A DNA stretch of 26,705 nt from NCBI GenBank assembly GCA_051453625.1, contig JBOZIK010000001.1, positions 112,406,899 through 112,433,603 on the forward strand, read 5' to 3'. The notes under the pieces are model-generated. The model was not told where the DNA came from. It saw nothing but the letters and a program-made list of their open reading frames with translations, and did not search any database. Positions 9,649 to 19,047 of this stretch are shown here, in pieces (within the stretch, counting starts at the first letter, position 1; each line of letters begins with the position of its first letter). Made by a program: the position numbers and the translations under genes. This DNA comes from Welwitschia mirabilis. Lineage: Eukaryota; Gnetophyta; Gnetopsida; Welwitschiales.

Positions 9649-9987
9649 TCCTTTCCATTCATGTCTATTCCCCTCTAAACCTGAAATTTTTGTAACTTCT
9701 ACCCTCAAGGAGCATTTTTGCCTTAGTCTATCAGCAGTTCTATGTTTCCTTTTGTCCATTTTTTACATGTGTTTTACGATACTAGATAGGTAGATTCTCA
9801 TGACTATGTCATCAAGGGGACAGTTTCACCTCTATTTTGATATGTTTCTCAAGTCTCTCTTTACTAGCTAGTAGACTACTTCCCTTTTATGAACAATTTA
9901 GTTATCTTGTTATTTTTGAGTGTTTTCGCCCCTGATGTACATTTCCTAGTCTAATATACATAGTTTTTTTCAAAAAAAAATAAAAAA
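9649..9987 (+). other. LINE 3' UTR and poly(A) tail
   Basis: A T-rich tract with stops in all frames, ending in an A-rich tail: nine A, T, six A (about 9972-9987). An A-rich 3' end followed by a copy of the 698-706 nonamer is the expected LINE terminus. Short open frames here on both strands (within 9526-9793) have no protein-like features. Confidence 0.65.
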
Positions 9988-9991
9988 TCAA

Positions 9992-10000
9992 TCATGTTCT
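9992..10000 (+). repeat. Candidate right target-site duplication
   Basis: Exact copy of the nine bases at 698-706, just beyond the A-rich tail at 9971-9987. If it is real, the outermost 5' and 3' ends belong to one insertion event, and the internal duplications are later insertions or assembly artefacts. Confidence 0.4.
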
Positions 10001-10129
10001 TACATTTTTCCAAGTGTCCAACAAGTCCATTACTATTCCCTCTAGTCCTTTTATGATATTAACAGCATTCAATATTTTTTTTCATTATTCCTCCTTTGTC
10101 GTTTAATATGCCATTATGTTATTAAAATT

Positions 10130-10468
10130 AAAAGGAGAATTGGTAGGAGTAACAATTTAGAAGAACACAACTTAGAGTATTTTAATCTTATTAAAGTTTC
10201 TGATAATATAAATGATGCATTCTTTAGATAAGTTAAAAGTAATATGCTTATAGAAATATCACTTAGAGAAATAGCAAACATCAATAAAGTGTTCATAAAA
10301 ATAGTAAAGACAAATAACTTGAATGAAATCAAGGGCTTTACTCCACATGAAGAATGAATGTTGCATACAAAAGGTGTCAATATGTTAGCTATAATGTATT
10401 ACAAAGTTGTTAATGCTATAAGAACAATACACAATCATTTGGTTAAGGTACTTGACTATTCTGTATGA
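10130..10468 (+). pseudogene. Coding-like remnant, unidentified
   Basis: One frame runs 112 codons with only two internal stops before its terminal TGA at 10466-10468. The translation has a normal amino-acid mix rather than the K/N/I/F runs of random AT-rich DNA: examples are NLEEHNLEYFNLIKVSDNI, ISLREIANINKVF and NEIKGFTPHEE. I do not recognise the family. It begins about 130 bases beyond the LINE tail, so it belongs to the flank, perhaps an older transposon. Confidence 0.3.
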
Positions 10469-10536
10469 TACAATAACATATTTATGGAATCTTACAATAA
10501 TCACTCATGGTAATGTCAACTATAATGAAACATAAG

Positions 10537-10714
10537 CCCAAGTCACTTAGGTCAAATAGACAAAGAGCATATTTCATAATAGAGAAATAAAAAGAAAAAT
10601 CCCTTAATAAAGCATGAAGAAAACTCCTAGATCACTTAGGTTCAAGGTGAGAAATATAATATTTTACAAGAGAGAAATGAAAAAGCAACCGATAATAAAG
10701 TATGAAGAACTATT
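10537..10714 (+). repeat. Tandem duplication, period about 89
   Basis: Unit 1 (10537-10625) and unit 2 (10626-10714) share TCACTTAGG near the start, an AGAGAAAT block in the middle and AATAAAGYATGAAGAA at the end, with many substitutions. The array is an old two-copy local duplication with no coding sign. Confidence 0.5.
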
Positions 10715-12785
10715 AATAAGATTCATGCTAAACTTAAGAAGATTCATCAAATTCAAGTTTGGAAAAGTAACACCTCTTAAGCTAGAGTAACTAGCATAAC
10801 CTAAAGAAGCTATTAAAATAGTTGTAAAAGTAGCAAAATAAGTTACCATTGATGAAGTCATCCCTAAATCATTGATCAAGTAATTATTTAAATTCCTCAT
10901 CAAAAATTTTATTGTATTAAATAAAACATAATTATTTCCTCTATATCTATCTTTGTATGTGTCATCTTTTTGTCAAAGTAATGAAAGATAAAATTATGTC
11001 AAGCATTTGTGTTGGTGTTATCTTATAACTCTATCTAAGGACAAATGAATCCCTAACATGAAACTAATACCTAAAATAATAAGTCATCTTCCAAAGAGGA
11101 AAACAATAATAATTGTTAAATAAATCATTTACTATCTTAAACAAAATACATGTGAAGCTAAATTATGAAAGTAATATAAGTAAAATAATGGATAGCCATC
11201 ATAATAGTACTTAAAATTAAACAATATACTTAGAAACTACAAGTCATGAACTTCTTTAAATGTCACTATCCTACTAATTTCTAAAAATAGAACTAGAAGA
11301 TACAGTGATTTTTAAAGATGATGAACATATGGAATAAAGATAAGTTAAAAAAAGATGAAGACAAAACAAATCCAAATGAATCAAAAATCCAAAACAAGTG
11401 TAAGTGTAAGACCAACTTAAAATTAAGAACTTTAACGGAATTAGTCAATGATTGTTAAATTGGTTAATAAAGTTGAAATGACGTGTTCTATTTCACCTTT
11501 AAAAGATAAAACCCTACTGGCTAGATAAAACACTTATAAGATGAAGATCATTCATTCCAAATAAAACATTAAAGAAGAGTAAAAAACATATCTAAACCCA
11601 AATGAAGTGTGAGGAAACACCTAAAGTCACATTGGCCTAAGTTCAAAAGTTAGGCAGATGGTTCCTGGTAATAATGTTGCATTCTTAATTACCAATCATT
11701 TATTATTTAATTAATTTTAATAAAATCTAGAATATACTAAGGTTTGATTCCTTTACTTCTTATTTTTGCTATTCATGAAACAACTTAAATTTCTGCACTT
11801 AATTCGAACATGTAGTCAAAGTATTCCTACTTCAAATTCCACTACTTAAGGTATGTGTGCTTAACATCTTGGATATGAATTACAAAAAAAAACGATGAAC
11901 ATTTACTAGCTAGCTTGTCATGACTTTGACAAGTACAGCATGGATTCTTATGAATGAACTTCTTCATTAAGGGGAGAAAAGAAAAGTGAAAAAACAATAC
12001 CAGAATTCTAGAATAAATAATTTCATTATATTTTTAGATGGAAAAAAGATATAGAAAGTTATGAAAAGAACCCAACATAACTTATATTCCCTTTCTATGA
12101 CAAGAGAAGCATATTCTTGAACCTTCTAAAGTGCACAAATGAAAATACAACATTAATAGCATAAAGGTAATAACTTTCTTTATACAAAATGAAAATTTAT
12201 ATAGAGTTATGGTTTGGAAATAGAGATTAAAAATTATAATTCTAAATGACTAGATACATTGTGTTCATTTATTCAAAAAGATTAACTTTTCTAGATCCCA
12301 ATAAAAATAAGATAATGACACGAAGTAATAGAGAAAAAGAACGAGAATGTCAAATTTGAAACTTTAATTACAGTAACTACCCCTAGGAATATAGCCACAT
12401 GATTACTAAAATAGATGATTTAATACACCCAAGTCCTCATAATGTGTTAAGAAAGGTATCCAAAGTCCTTGAATGAAATTAAATCATTTGTTTGGATGAT
12501 TTTGATGGCTGTACTCCTAAGTGGGATGTATGGTTACTAAAAGTGTTAAGTTTGACATTGCCCTTAAGCTACCAATATAAGTGGCCAAGAGAATCCTTAA
12601 ACAAAGTGTAGTAGTGTCTAATATAGGGATTTTTAAAATCTTACACATTTTTTTAAGAGATCAAGGATATATATTTTTCCCCTCAAAAAAGTTAATCTAT
12701 GGGAAACCATACCACACTTGCCAAGGTTACTAGTTAGTGTGAATGGATGAAAACAAATGTATGGCCTCTATTAGCTTAAGATCTA
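10715..12785. other. AT-rich intergenic DNA, nothing recognised
   Basis: No reading frame longer than about 80 codons looks protein-like. The minus-strand opening at 10664-10903 is AT-rich and hydrophobic, as expected by chance. No RNA gene, hairpin array or transposon terminus was found. Confidence 0.5.
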
Positions 12786-12958
12786 GCCACCAAATATTGA
12801 GGTCTTACTTGTGATCCTTACCTAAGAAGTTGAAGCCCATAGTTAATTAAGCTTTGAACATTGATAGAAACCACAAACCAACTCATACACTATAGGATTT
12901 AGAACCAAGACATTAGAGCTCTTGTCTTATAAGGGTTGAACAAACTTCTCTACATAAT
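12786..12958 (-). repeat. Dispersed repeat family R1, copy 1
   Basis: This segment is homologous to 22011-22178. Both begin with GCCACCAAAT, share TTAAGCTT or TTAAAGCTT in the middle and share CTATAGGATTTRGAACC (12890-12906 and 22116-22131) near the end. Read on the minus strand, copy 2 contains GGTTCAAATCC, a perfect RNA polymerase III B-box; copy 1 has GGTTCTAAATCC. This suggests a tRNA-derived SINE or an element carrying a tRNA-like piece. Boundaries are approximate. Confidence 0.45.
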
Positions 12959-14137
12959 TTTTAATTAACAAGTAATAATTTAATTTTTAAATTATATATT
13001 ACACTTACTCTAAAAAAAAGCTCACTAAAAGGTTTTGATTTCCTTAGTAAGTAATTTTAAAAAAGAAAAATTAAAAAAAATGTTATGTTGTTACACTCCC
13101 ATGATGAATAGAATACTAGTTGGGAGACCTTGATTTTCTTAGTCAAATTACAACTATTATTAAATTCTACACTAAATATAGAATTTTCTTTAAACCTTGT
13201 TATTATTATTTGTATTGATTTTCTTTTATTAGTTTATATGTATGTGCTTAAATATGGTTAATTAATTGTAAATTTAAAACATATAAAAACTCATCAATAT
13301 CAAGTAAATAAACTTTGTCTTATGTATGAAACATTAATTAACACATAATATAAGCGTAGTACACATAGATTCATCACCCCACTCTCTATGATACTCATTT
13401 TCCTTTTAACATGATATTCCATAAGTATTCCTTAATGGCTACTTATAGTTTTTCTAGAAGATGATAAGAATGATGAATGGGGTTTATTAACAAGAAATTG
13501 ATATCAAACAGCTGGTCTATGAGCCTTTTGAATGAGTAAGAGTTAAAGAAACAAATTATCATGTNNNNNNNNNNGCATTAGTCAAATTTACAACATCTTT
13601 CAAATGATATATAATACATGTACGAAGGGAGTTAATAAGGTGGGAGAAGGAAGTGCGAAGAAGGATTATTGGGATGCCCTTTAGCAAAAAGAACTTAGTG
13701 GAAACTACTTTGTCCAATAGAAAGTTAAGTAATATGAAATCAATTAATCTAATTTCAAGTTGACCCAGGTAATGGGATGAGTCAAAGTACTAGTTTATTT
13801 GACCTAAGAGTCAAACTAGAAAATTACCATAATATTTACTTGTTGGAAAGGAATTCACTTGATATTTAATTATTGGGCATTTACTATGACATTCATGGCA
13901 ACAGCCCAATACACCATAGAATCTTGTTTGAAAGTGAAACTTTTCCTCTACATCCTAGAGAATATCTTCTATGTTAGGACAATGGTATAGAACTTGTGGG
14001 GCATCATGATTTTTTCTTAAGTTCCCACTTTATACCTTAGGAAAAAAAAAGGTTTGTGGAGTGTGAAATTGAAAGGTGTAGGTAGCCCAAGGCCTAAGCT
14101 CTTTTTTTTTTAAAAAGAACTTTACAAACTAAATGAG
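12959..14137. other. AT-rich intergenic DNA, nothing recognised
   Basis: AT-rich sequence with poly(A) and poly(T) runs and a 10-N gap at 13565-13574. The part at about 13850-14100 is less AT-biased and could be decayed transposon, but I found no motif to name it. Confidence 0.45.
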
Positions 14138-14332
14138 TTGTCTATGGCAAAGTTGATTGAACAGGTAAATGGAATATTTATGAGAAACTCTATAGTTTAT
14201 GTGAACAGTAGAAAAGACAATTGGCTTGCACATGGCCCTTCCTGTCATGTGCTGGATATGCTGTCGTATCTCCAAAGAAGATTCTTTCATCAGTGCTCTA
14301 GACGTACGTTACCATATTTTTGTGATTTTTGA
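14138..14332 (+). pseudogene. Short open frame, possible transposase remnant
   Basis: A 64-codon frame whose first half (MAKLIEQVNGIFM, then a W about 20 residues later) loosely recalls the C-terminal segment of Mutator-like transposases (a PI..L.E.IR..LM pattern, then W). Upstream sequence shows no continuation in any frame, and the second half is not protein-like. I would not rely on this identification; it may be chance. Confidence 0.15.
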
Positions 14333-14789
14333 AGTCCATCCCTAATGTTTATTTTGCTTTATTATTATTTATTCGGAATTATGTTGATCATCCTCTACCT
14401 TATGGTATGTCCTCACTAGATAAGCTTCAGCTTTTCACATTGGGTCTTCACTTTGCACTCGTCTTTTTGTCCTCTGGAAAAACTGTTTACTCAGTTTAAT
14501 TAAAATAAACTTATGGTTACAAAATAGTGACAATGGTGTCTTCGGTTTGGACAAAAAGGTGCTAATTGGGGACATAATTAGCAGCTTGTAAATCATATTT
14601 CTAGCTAAGTAATTCAAGATTATGTCAACGCAAGTAGCCTCATGTAAGAGTTGCACGGAAAGGAAAAAGGTTCATCATTATGTTCCTTTTGAATAGAAGT
14701 CTTCTTGTAATCAAACGGAAGGACCTTTATTTTAAAACTTTGTTTAATAGAAGTTAATTCATGAGAAACCAAACTACACTTTCTTAGGT

Positions 14790-14994
14790 CCCCCATTGGC
14801 TTGGCTGAATAAAAATCTATGGACAGCCTTAATTGGCCTTCGTTTGCTTGGTTGGATGAAAGCTTGTGGATGGCTTCTATTGGCCTAGGAGCAGAGCTAG
14901 GTTAAAATCCATGGATGGCCTCCCTAAGCCTTCATTTGTGTGGCTCAATAAAAACCGCTTGCTAGACAAAACTTATGGATGGCATCTATTGGCC
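14790..14994 (+). repeat. Four-unit degenerate tandem repeat, about 45-64 bases
   Basis: Units start near 14790, 14839, 14886 and 14931 and end in ATTGGCC or CTAAGCC. Consensus pieces are TTCATTTGCTTGGCT, GAATAAAAAC and TATGGATGGCCTCTATTGGCC. The last unit carries an insertion of about 15 bases. Lengths are about 49, 47, 45 and 64. It is a minisatellite with no coding role; the 68-codon frame through it is a by-product of the repeat. Confidence 0.6.
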
Positions 14995-15274
14995 GAGAAG
15001 GTGACTACCCCATATATGATTCTTGCTATAATTTATACCCAAGATATTAAAACTCGTCTCAAATGTATTTAAAGTACATTGATATAATCACAAACCAATC
15101 ATCACAAGACACACTAAAGACATCCAAGTTTAAACATTATAAACTGTGTAACCGAAACTGAGCATATCGCTTCAAGCCATGTCTATCAAGTGGCTAATCA
15201 TGCAATCGGTTTTATTGACTTAATGAGCTATTAAAGGGAAGAGAAGTAATGATGATGGCTTTTTTCACATAGAG

Positions 15275-15456
15275 CCTGTCAAAGTGAAAGTGAAAGCTAA
15301 AGGGGAAGCACTGAAATAAAACCTATTAAAGTGAAGTGCAAGCTAAAAAACAAACATATTAAAGTGAGTCAAGGAGGTGGTGTTGTAGTGACCTATAACT
15401 TATGAAAGTGGAAACTTAGTCTCAGGCTTTTCAGTGACCAATGGCCTGTCAAAGTG
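15275..15456 (+). repeat. Five-unit degenerate repeat with an AAAGTG core
   Basis: The motif CCTGTCAAAGTG or a close variant occurs at 15275, 15322, 15355, 15399 and 15445, giving spacings of 47, 33, 44 and 46. The first and last copies are identical over 12 bases. Between motifs AGCTAAA recurs. It lies 0.6-0.8 kb downstream of the 3' end of the SAUR gene. It is an old minisatellite with no sign of function. Confidence 0.5.
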
Positions 15457-16041
15457 GGAAAAGCCAAGTGTGCTGTGTTTTTAGATGATCAGTAAACTGT
15501 GGGTGCTTTTTATGGCAGTTCTGTCTGTGGTGTTATTTCCCCTCAATATGTGCATAACCTATTGTTATAGAAAGCATTAATTAAGAGCCCTCAAAGGAGT
15601 TAAGGCTAAAACAGATTAGCTTTAAGCTTTGATAGAATCAACCAATTGTTTAAAATCTGCAGGAGATTTAAAGTATATACATGCTGTAGAAGCAGAAGAT
15701 ATGATGAAGATTGACATTGTAATTAGCCTCTACAAATACATATGAATGGCTTTCTGTACACAGTCAACTGAACCAAAACACTCGCTCTGCCAGGGATGAC
15801 AAACAAAGCCATCACCATCGCAATTGCAACGTTTAACTGAAACAAAGTCAAGATTAGACAGAAAACTTTGCTGTAACTACACTTCCTTCTGTCAAAATCT
15901 GGGGAAACCCGTCACAGCCTTGGTGTTGTTGCAGGGCAAAGTCATTGAGCCAAGGAAGACAAGAAGCGAAGAAACCAAGCGAGCAAGCTTAACTGGTCTC
16001 TCTGTAACAACCCACAAAAGCTGAGCCACCCATCAAACAAT
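15457..16041. other. 3' flank of the SAUR gene
   Basis: No further gene is visible. The part nearest the SAUR stop should hold its 3' UTR (transcribed leftward), but I see no strong AATAAA signal on the minus strand, so the transcript end is unplaced. The short frame at 15824-16024 is not protein-like. Confidence 0.4.
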
Positions 16042-16521
16042 TCAGCCAACGGACTTCTCGGACAAAGCGGGGAGCAGCCTTGCAGAGCCCAGCTTATCAA
16101 CAGAAGAACAATCAGCAGAGAAATTGGACTTGATGTCTTCCAAATCCAAGTGAGTGATGGATTTCGGATCGAAAGAGCCAAACAGTCTGAGGATGTGCTG
16201 AAAAAGGGACTCGTCACAGGGAATGGCGAGTCCTCCAGGCTGAGAGAAGCCAAACTCATGCTCGGCCTCCTGGAGAAGGGCTCTGAAAACAGGATGGTTC
16301 AGATAAGTTGCTCTGATAACGAAGCGTGAAGTGCAGCGCTCGCCCACATACACGGCAAGGTGTCCGCACGGAACGTCCTCCGGAACGCAACACGACTTCG
16401 AAATGACTTTGAGTTTTAGGAAGCACTTGCGTGCTTTTGCTATGTTTCGCCATTTCTTCACGATCTGCAACAGCCGAACTATGTGCCGGATCCTCATGCA
16501 TTTCCCAACTGAAGTCGCCAT
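16042..16521 (-). CDS. SAUR-family protein (Small Auxin Up RNA), 159 aa, intronless
   Basis: The SAUR domain is unmistakable: VPEDVPCGHLAVYVG at residues 46-60, RFVIRATYLNHPVF at 66-79, LLQEAEHEFGF at 82-92 and LAIPCDESLFQHIL at 98-111. The N-terminus (GKCMRIRHIVRLLQIVKKW, 6-24) and the tail (ARLLPALSEKSVG, 147-159) match the longer SAUR subgroup with a C-terminal RPLL...EKSVW-type ending; here the final W is G. SAURs are small auxin-responsive proteins, many of which inhibit PP2C.D phosphatases and so promote plasma-membrane H+-ATPase activity and cell expansion; whether this one does is inference. I chose the ATG at 16521 because it is the first downstream of the TATA box and has a good context (GCAATGGC). 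The frame stays open to an ATG at 16671, but that lies upstream of the TATA box. No stops, frameshifts or introns: likely functional. Confidence 0.93.
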   Translation of the reverse strand: MATSVGKCMRIRHIVRLLQIVKKWRNIAKARKCFLKLKVISKSCCVPEDVPCGHLAVYVGERCTSRFVIRATYLNHPVFRALLQEAEHEFGFSQPGGLAIPCDESLFQHILRLFGSFDPKSITHLDLEDIKSNFSADCSSVDKLGSARLLPALSEKSVG

Positions 16522-16612
16522 TGCCCTTGCCTTCGCTTTTGCGTGTCTCTGCCTTTCTTTCTTTGTCCGCTTGTTTGTTGTCTGGCACCGTCCCGCACAA
16601 TAAGCCTCCACT
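16522..16612 (-). other. Inferred 5' UTR of the SAUR gene
   Basis: With transcription starting about 25-35 bases past the TATA box (near 16605-16615), the leader is about 85-95 bases. It is purine-rich on the coding strand, has no upstream ATG in any frame, and contains an inverted TGTCTC (16544-16549), the classical auxin-response core, whose significance is doubtful at that length and place. Confidence 0.5.
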
Positions 16613-16637
16613 GCCTCAGGGTGGCACGTCTCGCTCG

Positions 16638-16645
16638 TATTTATA
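16638..16645 (-). promoter_or_regulatory. TATA box of the SAUR gene
   Basis: The minus strand reads TATAAATA, the plant consensus, in otherwise GC-richer sequence 117 bases before the chosen ATG. Its position rules out the upstream in-frame ATG at 16671 as the normal start. Confidence 0.75.
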
Positions 16646-16989
16646 GACTGAAAGGACTCTGTTAGTCCCATTTAGTTACAGAGAACTTGTTCAGAGATAA
16701 TTTTTTTTTGGCCGGAAAGACGTATCTGAAACAGTACCTGTGCTACTTAATCTTGTACCCAGTGTAACAGATCGTGTAATGGATTTAGTGACTCTCTTTT
16801 GATTACAGTCAGCGTATAAATTTGACGGGCAAAGCTGTCTGCTATAGAAACTGTTGTATACAGGCCTTCCCTGAATTCACTTGTTAAAAAAGAAGAAAGA
16901 TTACAAGACGGAGTTGTGATTACAGTGGACTCGTTGTCTAACAAATCTTTCTTAAACAAGAAAGAGGCATCTAAAAACAGTTATATAGA

Positions 16990-17240
16990 CTTGAGATGCT
17001 CAATCTTGGACTGCGTCCAATTTCTGGTTCGATGCGAAGCTCGCGGGAATCGTGGTTTACTGTGATTCCGGCGACGCGATGCATTGACATCGGACAGCGG
17101 AGGGGCCCCCGGGCACGTGAAGTACAGTGAAACGCCTACGAAACGTACGTTTTAACTGGAATTTTATTCGGATGCGAAAGCGCTCCGGCTGCTTTCTCCG
17201 GCACAGAAAGCAAGCAGGAAAGAAGTTGCAGTGACAGGCA
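16990..17240. promoter_or_regulatory. CpG- and GC-rich region upstream of the SAUR gene, with a G-box
   Basis: This stretch is dense in CpG (for example GCTCGCGGGAATCG and CCGGCGACGCGATG), unlike the AT-rich, CpG-poor DNA around it. It contains a perfect G-box, CACGTG (17114-17119), and TGTCCG on the minus strand near 17091, a possible ARF half-site. It lies about 0.4-0.6 kb upstream of the inferred transcription start. Preserved CpG suggests an unmethylated, selected promoter region; the individual sites are short and unproven. Confidence 0.45.
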
Positions 17241-17433
17241 TGTGAATGGTTCCCCTGCGCTTGCGCTCTCCTTTGTTTTTACTCCAATTTTATTATCTCT
17301 GCAAGTGCAATCAGTCTCTGCCCCAGCTTCCCTTCGTTTTGTTTCTTTCCTTCCCTGCCCCTTTCAATATATATATTTTTCCCTATTTTTCTTTTTACCT
17401 GATCCGTGATTTCAGTTACGTATCTGTCCCGCC

Positions 17434-17514
17434 ATGGCTAAAGTTTCTGTCTTTAAAAGTCGTTATCATAGAAAACGTTCCCTTTTCAACTGTTATCAGA
17501 TTCCTATTGGCTAG
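17434..17514 (+). CDS. Candidate small ORF, 26 aa, divergent from the SAUR gene
   Basis: An ATG in a strong context (CCGCCATGGCT) opens 26 codons starting MAKVSVFKSRYHRKR, preceded by a long pyrimidine tract and by an AT box (TATATATA, 17368-17375). It would be transcribed away from the SAUR gene. No domain is visible; it could be a first exon, a micropeptide or chance. I keep it only because of the start context and the preserved GC-rich surroundings. Confidence 0.15.
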   Translation: MAKVSVFKSRYHRKRSLFNCYQIPIG

Positions 17515-18010
17515 ACTTTATCCCTGATGTTTGTAAAATTAATAGAAAACATTAGTAAACATGAGAAGAATTGTGGTTAAGGTTAGAGTGTAGTGAGAGT
17601 TGGAGTAAAGGGAAAATTAGTGAAGGGATAGACAGTTGTAATCCTAAAAACTTATGGGGTTGTAAAATTAGGCAAAGGAAATTAGGTCTGTAAACTGAAA
17701 AAGTTTTTGTGTAGCTTAAAATAGTGGTTCTGTGTAGCTTAAAATAATGGTTCCAGTTGAAAGTAACATTGAACATATTCATAAGAATAAGAATGTGTTA
17801 AGGGTGTAGACATAAAAATAGAAAAAGAGAGTAAGCTAAAATATGCTTTCTAAATAAGGGATAATATGAGTTATAAATTGCAAAGATTTAGGCTATCTCA
17901 TTAGTCTTTTATTTATAAAGAGCATGACACATTTAAAAATAATAGTATGTTGATAATTTACCAAGGAAATTGCTATCTCATACATAATAAAAGGTTATAT
18001 TTACTACTAA
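17515..18010. other. AT-rich intergenic DNA, nothing recognised
   Basis: Apart from a short direct repeat at about 17711-17748 (GTGTAGCTTAAAATA twice), no gene, RNA or transposon feature was found. Confidence 0.45.
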
Positions 18011-18071
18011 GGTCTTATCCTAATAGTAGAACAATGCTCTCGTGACTTTGTGGTTCTTAGTTCAAGTCTAG
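18011..18071 (+). repeat. tRNA-like short repeat, family R2, copy 1
   Basis: This contains TCCTAATAGTAGAACA (a tRNA-like A-box region resembling TCTAGTGGTAGAATA of glycine tRNA), ACTTTGTGGTT and AGTTCAAGTC (B-box GTTCRANNC, 18060-18068). Similar sequences occur at 20064-20126 on the minus strand and 22212-22266 on the plus strand. There is no cloverleaf pairing, so it is not a tRNA gene; a decayed tRNA-derived SINE fits best. Confidence 0.5.
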
Positions 18072-18889
18072 AAAATAAGTATTTAAAAGGAAAAAAGGTT
18101 ATAGTTGGTGATAAGTAAAGAGTAGATTAAAACAGGGGAAAAGGTTAGGTTAGACTAAGTCAAAATTTGGATTGAATTTCTAATAAAAATTTATAGTTTA
18201 ACTATTATATTTATATGTACTATTAAATGTTTGTTTTGTCATGCCGTTCTATGAACTTTTGCTAGTTCGAAGTGAGTGTCATTGATTTTGATTGTCCCTT
18301 CCCAAGGCTACACCCCTACTTTCGATTAAGGCTCATAAAATAATACCATGCCATATTATTTAAAAAAACAATTTATTTCCAACACTTAAATCCTCTTTCA
18401 TGTGAGATGAACCCCTTTCAACCTGACAAACTCATTATTATGAGCATGACTCATTTATCATATTAAGATAATTCCATCATCTAAAACTACCTAGCCTAGG
18501 TTACATATAAGTGTGTATGATTTTCCTTATCTATCTACCTTACTCCCTTTACACTGACATAAGAAGAACATGCATTTTATTATAAAGTTTTTTATTTAAT
18601 ATATATAAAATCAAAAGGTCTAAAGCTAAATCTATGCTAATGGGCACACTAGCAACAATAAAAGGGTTAATTCTTAATAAAAGAAGGTGATGCAACAACG
18701 AAAACTTATAATTTATTAATGGAAAAAATTAGTCAAGCATTAAAATTATCCAAGTGGGTTAAAAGTTTGTAGTCTAATTGATAAAAGGGCGGTTTTGCTC
18801 TTAAGTTCAAACAAAGTCTAGGTTTCGCGAGTGTGCATATAAGCAAAATAAATATAGTATTACTAAAAGAGGAATCCACTAGCAACATT
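18072..18889. other. AT-rich intergenic DNA with one weak tRNA-like segment
   Basis: Near 18770-18830 the sequence TAGTCTAATTGATAAAA followed by AAGTTCAAACAAAGTC recalls family R2 but has lost its B-box spacing. Otherwise no feature is seen. Confidence 0.3.
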
Positions 18890-19047
18890 TCCTTCAAAGT
18901 TTTCTATGTGACATGATATTTCCATAAACAAATTGTTCAAGTTCAAAATTCCTCAGAATGCCTTGCAATCAAGTAGTTTCTCATAGTTTACAAAGTTGGG
19001 AAACAAAAGCCATTATAGCACAAAGAGTAACAAAACAAAGTTACTTT

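Larger units (their letters stand above)
707..9987 (+). mobile_element. Degenerate L1-type non-LTR retrotransposon (LINE), composite in the assembly
   Basis: Plus-strand order: leader (707-961), ORF1 with a DUF4283-like region and CCHC knuckle (962-1938), endonuclease (2212-2505), RT fingers and palm (3494-5006), RT C-terminus with zinc-binding region (5107-6256), a C-terminal extension (from about 6203; again at 7008-7614 and 8345-9648), a T-rich 3' UTR and a poly(A) tail (about 9971-9987). This is the layout of plant L1-clade LINEs, which copy themselves by target-primed reverse transcription. Every coding part carries stops and frameshifts, so it is inactive. The 3' half is represented more than once (4499-5006 against 5108-5615; 5567-6907 against 7008-7614 and 7715-9153), always across a 100-N gap. 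The true unit is therefore shorter than the span given, or several LINEs are nested here. Confidence 0.85.

Noticed and set aside
9526-9793. Opposed 75-77 codon frames near 9526-9759 (minus) and 9566-9793 (plus)
   Set aside because: They overlap the LINE extension end and 3' UTR in other frames and have no family features.
14866-15072. Plus-strand frame of 68 codons with repeated WLNKNRLLDK/GWHLLAE-like pieces
   Set aside because: It is produced by the tandem repeat at 14790-14994, whose units have lengths that do not keep frame.
14790-15456. CRISPR-like array
   Set aside because: Repeats are degenerate with no constant repeat and unique spacers, and the sequence is plant nuclear.
16256-16646. 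Several overlapping frames on both strands inside the SAUR gene (for example 16256-16600 minus and 16331-16603 plus)
   Set aside because: They are shadows of the SAUR reading frame; the minus one has no ATG at its head, and none has a recognisable domain.
16522-16671. A 50-residue N-terminal extension of the SAUR protein
   Set aside because: It would require a start upstream of the TATA box, and the lysine/arginine/alanine-rich run does not resemble the family N-terminus.
17246-17527. Plus-strand frame of 93 codons starting MVPLRLRSP
   Set aside because: It translates a pyrimidine-rich tract into F, L, S and P residues; this is composition, not a protein.
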